Shown: piece after piece, positions 1 to 4,193 of the stretch | Layout of the letters: every line of letters begins with the position of its first letter | Position numbering within the stretch: the first letter of the stretch is position 1 | NCBI GenBank assembly: GCA_003545655.1 | Contig: DODJ01000081.1 | Location: 1,060 to 6,436, forward strand | Source of the DNA: Candidatus Saccharimonadota bacterium | GTDB lineage: Bacteria > Patescibacteriota > Saccharimonadia > Saccharimonadales > Saccharimonadaceae | Direction of reading: 5' to 3' | DNA length: 5,377 nt | Translations under genes and position numbers: made by a program | Notes under the pieces: generated by a model | What the model was told of the DNA's origin: nothing | The model's database searches: none | What the model saw: the letters and a program-made list of their open reading frames with translations, nothing else

Positions 1-15
1 GTGAGGAGGTCGTTA

Positions 16-45
16 ACAAGTCAGATCATTACAGTGCATGTCGTT
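16..45 (+). repeat. Left copy of an inverted repeat flanking the high-GC operon
   Basis: This 30-base stretch matches the reverse complement of 2077-2110. The shared blocks are ACAA, one mismatch, TCAGATCATTACA (21-33) and GTGCATGTCGTT (34-45). The right copy carries four extra bases (CTGT on the plus strand) between the two long blocks. The copy lies in DNA of about 43% GC (26 of 60 bases in 1-60), unlike the GC-rich operon that follows. It may be a mobile-element end, a recombinase site or a shared protein-binding site. The match is certain; the role is not known. Confidence 0.8.
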
Positions 46-53
46 ATGCACTG
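32..53. other. Perfect 8-bp hairpin overlapping the left inverted repeat
   Basis: CAGTGCAT (32-39) pairs perfectly with ATGCACTG (46-53) around the six-base loop GTCGTT. Half of the hairpin and its loop lie inside the 16-45 repeat, but the closing arm lies outside it, and the right-hand repeat copy lacks this arm. It could be a dyad operator or a recombinase recognition structure. It is not a terminator in an obvious sense, since no T-tract follows directly apart from GATTTT. Confidence 0.5.
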
Positions 54-57
54 ATTT

Positions 58-66
58 TGCTATAGG
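58..66 (+). promoter_or_regulatory. Possible extended -10 promoter of the two-gene operon
   Basis: TGCTATAGG fits an extended -10 (TGn followed by TATAGG, 4 of 6 to TATAAT). The bases 17-18 upstream (ATGTCG, inside the left repeat) are a poor -35, so the call rests on the extended -10 alone. Transcription from here would begin near 73 and give a leader of about 138 bases carrying the hairpins at 86-189. The same TGCTATAG octamer occurs on the minus strand at 1988-1995 near the right repeat. Confidence 0.3.
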
Positions 67-85
67 AAACAGTTTCTCCTTGCTC

Positions 86-189
86 CTGAGGGGCAAAGCT
101 AGGCCAGAATATCCCGGCTTAGCTCTGCCCTTCAGTTGGGCAGCCGGGCAAACGCCCGTTTAGATGCAAATCTAGCGGGACCGCCCCGC
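86..189 (+). promoter_or_regulatory. Highly structured 5' leader of the two-gene operon
   Basis: Four hairpins stand in a row. The first pairs 86-105 with 116-135: 20 pairs with two G-U wobbles (90-131, 102-119) and one A-C mismatch (96-125), around a 10-base loop. A competing 6-bp hairpin pairs 125-130 with 138-143 and cannot form together with the first. Next come CGGGC/GCCCG (145-149 with 154-158, followed by TTT), TAGAT/ATCTA with a GCAA loop (161-174), and GCGGG/CCCGC (175-179 with 185-189). The Shine-Dalgarno of the first gene begins nine bases later. The arrangement resembles an attenuator or riboswitch-like leader, but I recognise no known class and no leader peptide. Confidence 0.5.
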
Positions 190-210
190 AACCCGACAAG
201 GAGAACAAAC

Positions 211-558
211 ATGGAAATCAACGTCAACGGAGCCATTACCGCTATGCTGGACACCCCCGGTGTTCACCCTGGTGATGACCGCTGGTTCACGGCACGCGAA
301 GCTTTCTTCGCGGCGCTGATGAGCTGGGAGAACAAGACGCTCGACCAGGCCGCGTGTGCGGCACTCGACCATCTCGGCATTGACGACGGGGACCCCGTAC
401 GTTTGTCCGCGATGGCAAGCTTCAACGAGGCCTTGACCGCTAGCCCATTCCAGAAGCGCTTTGCGTCTCTGGGAAAAGGGTTGGTGGGAAAAGCCCTGAA
501 CAACCTGAAAACACTGGGCAGCGCCCAGCCGAAGAAGACCAAACAAGGAGGTGAGTGA
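211..558 (+). CDS. Uncharacterised small soluble protein, first gene of the operon
   Basis: This gene encodes 115 residues and I do not recognise it. The ATG at 211 is preceded by AAGGAG (198-203) with a seven-base gap, which is why it is preferred over the upstream in-frame TTG at 136; that extension would run through the leader hairpins. There is no signal peptide or membrane segment. The N-terminal part is acidic and probably helical (WFTAREAFFAALMSW near residue 25, then DQAACAALDHLGIDDGD). The C-terminal third, from about residue 78, is basic and looks like an amphipathic helix (FQKRFASLGKGLVGKALNNL), ending in a Lys-rich tail. The stop overlaps the ATG of the next gene (TGATG), so translational coupling with the membrane protein is likely and the two may act together. 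Base composition is high in GC (39 of 60 bases in 301-360), unlike the genes beyond 2.1 kb. Confidence 0.75.
   Translation: MEINVNGAITAMLDTPGVHPGDDRWFTAREAFFAALMSWENKTLDQAACAALDHLGIDDGDPVRLSAMASFNEALTASPFQKRFASLGKGLVGKALNNLKTLGSAQPKKTKQGGE
545..554 (+). promoter_or_regulatory. Full-length Shine-Dalgarno that sets the second gene's start
   Basis: AAGGAGGTGA is an uninterrupted complement of the 16S rRNA 3' end. It lies inside the last codons of the first gene and ends three bases before the ATG at 558, with the GGAGG core about six bases away. It supports the ATG at 558 over the in-frame GTG at 555. It is much stronger than the site used by the surface-protein gene (GGAG at 2194-2197). Confidence 0.8.
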
Positions 559-1934
559 TGAACGTCATCGCTCTCATCACAGGAGCTATCACGCTTGTCG
601 TGGTAGTTCTGCTGTGGCGCTTCGTGCGCCGTCCGCTTCTCACCGCCCTTGTCGCCTTCTTTGGCTTCTGGGTCGTGTGGACAGCGGCATCCGGGTGGAC
701 GTGGGTTTTCTACGTCATGCTCGGTGTCCTGGTGGTGTTGGTGGTTGTCGGATTGTTCAAGCCGGCAGCTACTATGCTGTGGTTCGAGTGGTTTGCTGTT
801 GCGTGTGTGACGCTCGTCGTCATCGGCGCATTGTCGAGCTCGGGAATCGGCGGAGTCCGACCCGAATCGGCGGCCGCAGCCGAGAATGACACCGGCACCA
901 TCGCCTTCAACCCGGAGGTTGATGCGCTTCCGCCTGAAGCCTTGTGCTCCTCGAACCTGTTCGTGGATCACTCGACTAGGCCGGTGGAAGTCGGCAACCC
1001 GGAAAAGAAGCAGTTCTCGACCGCAGTCTCCATTCCCCTCACGGGGGGTGACGATGCGGCCGTTATGTCTGAGATGCATGACGAGATTTGTGGCAACCCC
1101 ACCGAGCTCGTCATGATCGTCGACGACATGCTGCTATGGGATGTGCCCGGCGCAAAGGCAAACCGCGGCTGGCTGGACGAGATCAAAGCGACTATCGCGG
1201 ACGCCAAGGACGGAATCAACTCCTTCATTGACACGAAGGAGTCTGAGGATGACCCGTGGACCGTGACGGCGCTTTACCAGAAGTACGCAGCGTGGGTGAA
1301 CACGGTGCTGCTGCGCTCCATCCCCGAAGGAAAGCAGTCGCTGACTTCGATACGGAACTGGGAGATCTCGGCTGCCTACGACCCCTCAACGGGCCTACCG
1401 GTGGCGCAGCAGGCACCCACACAGGAAAGCAAGCCCGCATGGGTGCGCGCCTTTGTGGACAAGAACGGCGTTTGCTTGATTCGCTTTGGCTGGAACGTTG
1501 AGGATCGCCGGTTGGAGATTTTCAACTGCACAGAGCCTGAACCGACCACACCCGTGACGCCCGTGACCCCGGTCACACCCGTCACACCGGTTACTCCGGT
1601 GAATCCGCAGCCGCCCAACCCGCCACAACCCGGTAAGAACCCCGGGCTCGACCCGGAAAACCAGGACAACAATAAGCCTGGTGGTGGGGGGAAAGCACCA
1701 GCGGTGACCAAACCGGCTTCACCGCCCGCCGCTGGTAAGCCGGAGCCGACGTACACGCCGCCCGCAGCGGTGCAGACGCCGGCACCGCCGGTAACACCTT
1801 CACCTCGGCCATCGTCTACTCCTGTCCCGACAGTTGCTCCTTCCGAGCAGCCACCGTCGCACGGAGAAGTCGTTTCGCCTGGTGACGGCGAAACCTGCAC
1901 CGAAGAGGCCAAGGAATTCGGCCTCTGCAGTTAA
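558..1934 (+). CDS. Four-TM protein with large exported proline-rich C-terminal region
   Basis: This 458-residue protein belongs to no family I recognise. Four hydrophobic segments lie near residues 3-22, 27-45, 48-67 and 74-95. The RFVRR after the first and the K after the third suggest an N-out, C-out topology. Residues about 100-325 then form a soluble, probably exported domain with four cysteines (130, 178, 306, 324) that could form disulfides. Residues about 326-436 are low-complexity Pro/Thr-rich sequence starting with TTPVTPVTPVTP, typical of a wall- or envelope-spanning stalk. The last 22 residues hold a separate Cys pair (447, 457) in CTEEAKEFGLCS and no sortase motif or terminal TM. 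The start is ATG 558, with the full Shine-Dalgarno at 545-554 and a one-base overlap with the previous stop. Composition is GC-rich like its partner. It might be a surface, secretion or transfer component; function is unknown. Confidence 0.8.
   Translation: MNVIALITGAITLVVVVLLWRFVRRPLLTALVAFFGFWVVWTAASGWTWVFYVMLGVLVVLVVVGLFKPAATMLWFEWFAVACVTLVVIGALSSSGIGGVRPESAAAAENDTGTIAFNPEVDALPPEALCSSNLFVDHSTRPVEVGNPEKKQFSTAVSIPLTGGDDAAVMSEMHDEICGNPTELVMIVDDMLLWDVPGAKANRGWLDEIKATIADAKDGINSFIDTKESEDDPWTVTALYQKYAAWVNTVLLRSIPEGKQSLTSIRNWEISAAYDPSTGLPVAQQAPTQESKPAWVRAFVDKNGVCLIRFGWNVEDRRLEIFNCTEPEPTTPVTPVTPVTPVTPVTPVNPQPPNPPQPGKNPGLDPENQDNNKPGGGGKAPAVTKPASPPAAGKPEPTYTPPAAVQTPAPPVTPSPRPSSTPVPTVAPSEQPPSHGEVVSPGDGETCTEEAKEFGLCS
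1551..1601 (+). repeat. Degenerate 9-bp tandem repeat coding for (Pro-Val-Thr)n
   Basis: Five full copies of a nine-base unit (CCC/CCG GTG/GTC/GTT ACN) plus a six-base remainder encode PVT repeats at the start of the proline-rich stalk. Synonymous positions vary among copies, so the repeat is old or constrained at the protein level. Copy number could still vary by slippage. The same peptide repeat occurs at 3722-3748 in the surface protein. Confidence 0.8.
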
Positions 1935-1944
1935 CCCCCTGGAA

Positions 1945-1978
1945 GAGTGGGGCGCAGCCTAAAAACTGCGCCCCACTC
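1945..1978 (+). terminator. Strong hairpin terminator lacking a U-tract
   Basis: A perfect 13-bp GC-rich stem (GAGTGGGGCGCAG at 1945-1957 with its complement at 1966-1978) encloses the loop CCTAAAAA. It begins 11 bases after the stop of the four-TM gene, the expected place for the operon's terminator. GAAAGGG follows rather than a run of T, so it is not a canonical intrinsic terminator. Hairpins without U-tracts at gene ends are common in high-GC Actinobacteria. Termination activity is inferred from position and stem strength. Confidence 0.7.
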
Positions 1979-2000
1979 GAAAGGGTTCTATAGCATTATC

Positions 2001-2068
2001 CAAGGAGCTTTATTCCGCACTGCTTTATAGTGCGTCGAGTATAGCTCCTTGTGAGCCTATTTTGGCTC
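2001..2068. other. Nested hairpin cluster next to the right inverted repeat
   Basis: CAAGGAGCT (2001-2009) pairs with AGCTCCTTG (2043-2051). Inside it, CGCACT (2016-2021) pairs with AGTGCG (2029-2034) around GCTTTAT. Immediately after, GAGCC (2053-2057) pairs with GGCTC (2064-2068) around TATTTT. No T-run follows any of them, so they are not ordinary terminators. The inner hairpin ends in TATAGTGCGT, which resembles, from memory, the nick region of MOBV-type transfer origins. Protein-binding or recombination structures are equally possible. Confidence 0.5.
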
Positions 2069-2076
2069 GTCGCGTC

Positions 2077-2110
2077 AACGACATGCACCTGTTGTAATGA
2101 TCTGATTTGT
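2077..2110 (-). repeat. Right copy of the inverted repeat flanking the operon
   Basis: Read on the minus strand, this copy repeats 16-45: ACAA, one mismatch, TCAGATCATTACA (plus-strand 2093-2105), four extra bases (2089-2092), then GTGCATGTCGTT (plus-strand 2077-2088). It lies between the operon's terminator and the promoter of the surface-protein gene, in low-GC DNA. Just outside, CGTTTAACAA (2116-2125) resembles CGTTAACAA (11-19) at the left copy in direct orientation. This is a possible but weak target-site duplication, and on the left it partly overlaps the repeat. Confidence 0.8.
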
Positions 2111-2126
2111 CCTAGCGTTTAACAAC

Positions 2127-2156
2127 TTGGCAACGATACCTATGTTTATGTTTAAT
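2127..2156 (+). promoter_or_regulatory. Likely sigma-70-type promoter of the surface-protein gene
   Basis: TTGGCA (2127-2132, 5 of 6 to the -35 consensus) and TTTAAT (2151-2156, 5 of 6 to the -10 consensus) are 18 bases apart in an AT-rich stretch (19 G/C of 60 in 2101-2160). Transcription would start near 2163, about 40 bases before the ATG at 2204. The promoter lies outside the inverted repeat, so the surface-protein gene would be expressed independently of the operon. Confidence 0.55.
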
Positions 2157-2203
2157 TATTAATTCGCTCTATCTGCGAGAAGAGCCAAGAAATGGAGAAT
2201 ACT

Positions 2204-3865
2204 ATGAGTAAACTAACCTCACTCATTCGCCGTGCTCCTAAGCGTTTCAGCGCTGTTATTGCTATGATTGCCGCGGCAATTATCGTACCAGCGGTTGTAT
2301 TCGCATGGGGCCCTAGCCGGCCTACGTTTACCGTAGCAAACCCGGCAAACTATATAACCTTTAACTCGATTACCGACAACCCTGTTGTTGGTGATGAGCG
2401 CAATTTCGTTGTTGTAAAAGATGCTGCTAATACTAACGATGGCGGCTGGCAAGACAACATCACCGTGCAACCTGGCAAAGAGTACCTTGTTCGTGTCTAT
2501 GTACACAACAACGCAAATGCCAACCTAAACCTTACCGCACTAAATACCCGCGTTATGGCTTCTGTGCCAAATACTACAGGTAAGAATGTGTCTATTAGCG
2601 GTTTTGTTACTGCTGATAATGCAACCCCAAACCAAGTTTGGGATGACATTCATTTTAATAGCAGTAAGGACTTTAATCTTACCTACGTACCCGGATCAGC
2701 AGAAATCTACAACAACGGCTACGCAGCCGGTGGATCGGGCAAAAGCCTACCCGACAGCATTGTAACTAGCCAAGGTGCGCTTGTTGGGTATAACGGACCA
2801 GACGGTAAAGTACCTGGCTGTTTCCAATATGTAAACTACGTATACTTTAAGGTTAAGCCTCAGTTCCCTACCGAGAACTTTACCGTTAACAAAGATGTAC
2901 GCAAAGACGGTGATTCAAAATTTGTCGAATCAGTAAACGCTAAACCCGGAGACACCCTTAACTACCGTATTACCTACAAGAATACCGGTAACGTTCAGGC
3001 AAATAACGTCATCCTAAAAGACATGCTTCCTGAAGGTGTGAGTTTCGTTCCTGGGTCAGTGAAGATCATGAACGCCAACAACCTTAGTGGTGCATTCGTA
3101 AAAGATGGCGATAATCTGTTTTCAAGTGGTATCAACATTGGCTCATACACTGCTGGTTCAAATGCACTGGTTATCTTTGACGCAAAAGTAGCAAAGAATG
3201 ACAACCTGCCTAAGTGTGGGACAAACACACTAGTGAATACGGCCAGTGCTCAGCCGCAAGGCCAAGGCACACGGACTGACGACGCAAAAGCCGTTGTGAA
3301 CAAGGAATGTAAACCAGTAGTAAAATACACCTGTGACTCACTTTCAATTAAGACTTTGAGCACAAACAAGTTCCGCTTTACTACTAACTACACCGTCGAG
3401 AATGCAACCTTCAAACGCGTAACCTACGTCGTTAAAGACGCGAGCGGTAAAGTTGTTGATACTAAGACATCGACAAGCAAGACGCTAGACTACGAGCAGA
3501 AAACTGCTGGTAAGTACACTGTTCAAGCTACGATTACCGTTTCTGTTAATGGAACAGACAAAACTGCCACCAGCGATGGTTGTAAGGGCGTGTTCGAAGT
3601 TCCTAAGAACCCTGGCGAAATCACCGTTTGTGAACTTGCTACAAAACAAATCGTTACCATTAAAGAGGATCAATTCAACCCATCAAAGTACTCTAAGAAC
3701 CTTGATGACTGTAAAGAGACTCCCGTAACACCTGTTACTCCTGTTACCCCATCTGAGCTTCCTCAGACTGGTGCAGGTGATGGTATTGTTGCCATTGTCG
3801 GTCTTGGTGCTATGATTGCTAGCGTTGTATACTACATCGCCAGCCGTCGTGCGCTTGGCCAATAG
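2204..3865 (+). CDS. DUF11-domain surface protein with LPQTG sortase-type anchor
   Basis: This 553-residue protein is an exported, probably wall-attached adhesin-like protein of a type common in Saccharibacteria. Residues 1-34 form a signal peptide: basic RRAPKR, a hydrophobic core, and possible cleavage after VFA. Residues about 35-220 are an N-terminal beta-rich domain. Residues about 225-367 match a DUF11/conserved-repeat domain (PGDTLNYRITYKNTG, then LPEGVSFVPGS). Residues about 370-465 look like an Ig/PKD-like domain bounded by cysteines (369, 377, 460). A VCELATK..DDCKE module (Cys 476 and 503) leads into three PVT repeats, LPQTG (519-523), a terminal hydrophobic segment and an RR-containing tail, the layout of a sortase substrate. 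Start ATG 2204 has GGAG (2194-2197) six bases upstream; ATG 2192 would overlap that site. GC is about 42% (25 of 60 bases in 2401-2460). No sortase gene is in the window. The ligand is unknown; binding to a host bacterium is an inference from the epibiotic lifestyle of the group. Confidence 0.88.
   Translation: MSKLTSLIRRAPKRFSAVIAMIAAAIIVPAVVFAWGPSRPTFTVANPANYITFNSITDNPVVGDERNFVVVKDAANTNDGGWQDNITVQPGKEYLVRVYVHNNANANLNLTALNTRVMASVPNTTGKNVSISGFVTADNATPNQVWDDIHFNSSKDFNLTYVPGSAEIYNNGYAAGGSGKSLPDSIVTSQGALVGYNGPDGKVPGCFQYVNYVYFKVKPQFPTENFTVNKDVRKDGDSKFVESVNAKPGDTLNYRITYKNTGNVQANNVILKDMLPEGVSFVPGSVKIMNANNLSGAFVKDGDNLFSSGINIGSYTAGSNALVIFDAKVAKNDNLPKCGTNTLVNTASAQPQGQGTRTDDAKAVVNKECKPVVKYTCDSLSIKTLSTNKFRFTTNYTVENATFKRVTYVVKDASGKVVDTKTSTSKTLDYEQKTAGKYTVQATITVSVNGTDKTATSDGCKGVFEVPKNPGEITVCELATKQIVTIKEDQFNPSKYSKNLDDCKETPVTPVTPVTPSELPQTGAGDGIVAIVGLGAMIASVVYYIASRRALGQ
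3722..3748 (+). repeat. Three 9-bp units coding for PVT repeats before the LPQTG motif
   Basis: Three nine-base units (CCC GTA ACA, CCT GTT ACT, CCT GTT ACC) encode the linker just upstream of the sortase motif. The peptide is identical to the PVT repeat of the four-TM protein. The codons differ and are AT-leaning, matching each gene's own composition. Confidence 0.75.
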
Positions 3866-3883
3866 AGTCTGACCGCTCGACTT

Positions 3884-3914
3884 GTCGCAAAGCGACTTGA
3901 AGCGATCTGGCTTC
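3884..3914 (+). other. Two small hairpins in the 3' region of the surface-protein gene
   Basis: GTCGC (3884-3888) pairs with GCGAC (3892-3896) around AAA, and GAAGC (3899-3903) pairs with GCTTC (3910-3914) around GATCTG. They lie in the 3' untranslated stretch between the stop codon and the intrinsic terminator. They may only stabilise the transcript end; no specific RNA class is recognised. Confidence 0.35.
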
Positions 3915-3923
3915 GACACCATA

Positions 3924-3950
3924 CCCCGCTCCCTTTCGAGCGGGGTTTTT
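3924..3950 (+). terminator. Canonical intrinsic terminator of the surface-protein gene
   Basis: CCCCGCTC (3924-3931) pairs perfectly with GAGCGGGG (3938-3945) around CCTTTC, followed by five T residues (3946-3950). It lies 58 bases after the stop of the surface-protein gene. The last T is also the first base of the extended -10 of the next gene, so terminator and promoter abut with no spacer. Confidence 0.92.
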
Positions 3951-3958
3951 GGTATACT
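3950..3958 (+). promoter_or_regulatory. Extended -10 promoter giving a near-leaderless transcript
   Basis: TGGTATACT fits an extended -10 (TGn plus TATACT, 5 of 6 to consensus). The place where a -35 would sit falls within the terminator stem, and no good -35 is seen. Initiation about seven bases after the -10 would leave only a few bases before the ATG at 3969, and no Shine-Dalgarno lies upstream of that ATG. The transcript of the small membrane protein is therefore probably leaderless or nearly so. Confidence 0.55.
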
Positions 3959-3968
3959 AAAAATAGCT

Positions 3969-4193
3969 ATGGCAAATAAACCTAAGAAAAAGCGTAACAA
4001 GCAGTATCGCGGTGCCGATGCCTCTACGGCACGCCCAACGGTAACAAAGATATCCGCAGTACATCGATCAAAACCTCGTCAGTGGTGGCATGATAACAAA
4101 CGCATTGCAAAACCGGTTATTATCGCCAGCCTAGTAGTCATCGCTATTATCTGGTTGGTTATTGAATTATTCCGAATTACTTCCGGCGCTTAA
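3969..4193 (+). CDS. Small basic single-TM protein of Saccharibacteria type
   Basis: This gene encodes 74 residues. It begins with a strongly basic cytoplasmic segment (KPKKKRNKQYRG, then more Lys/Arg up to WWHDNKR near residue 45). One hydrophobic helix follows (about residues 49-68, VIIASLVVIAIIWLVIELF) and a very short tail. The positive-inside rule gives N-in topology. It resembles small conserved proteins of unknown function that I recall from Saccharibacteria; I can give it no role. ATG 3969 is chosen because an extended -10 ends ten bases upstream and because earlier in-frame starts lie within the preceding terminator region. There is no Shine-Dalgarno. It converges with the histidine kinase gene and the two coding ends overlap by 17 bp. 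Confidence 0.78.
   Translation: MANKPKKKRNKQYRGADASTARPTVTKISAVHRSKPRQWWHDNKRIAKPVIIASLVVIAIIWLVIELFRITSGA

Noticed and set aside
1..60. Integron attC-like site (GTTAACAAG at 12-20)
   Set aside because: The core looks loosely like an attC R box, but no matching partner box or imperfect stem of the right layout is seen, and no integrase is present.
3..65. Possible C-terminal end of an upstream gene (open frame from 3 to the TAG at 63)
   Set aside because: About 20 codons only, crossing the inverted repeat. The similar KSDHY peptide from the right repeat on the minus strand is explained by the DNA repeat itself. There is not enough to call a gene.
145..161. CGGGC/GCCCG hairpin plus TTT as a stand-alone terminator
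   Set aside because: A five-pair stem followed by only three T residues is too weak to call alone; it is reported as part of the leader.
136..558. Longer start (TTG at 136) for the first gene
   Set aside because: The extension crosses the leader hairpins and has no ribosome binding site. ATG 211 has AAGGAG at the right spacing.
264..1079. 271-aa open frame on the minus strand
   Set aside because: It is Arg/His/Cys-rich, lies antisense across both operon genes, has no recognisable domain and is expected in high-GC DNA as a shadow frame.
1376..1912. 178-aa minus-strand frame rich in GVTG repeats
   Set aside because: This is the reverse-strand image of the Pro/Thr/Val-coding repeat and stalk, with no ribosome binding site or domain.
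48..2051. Direct repeat GCACTG...CTCCTTG at 48-82 and 2017-2051 with equal spacing
   Set aside because: Only the two end words match. The bases between agree at about chance level, so it was treated as coincidence.
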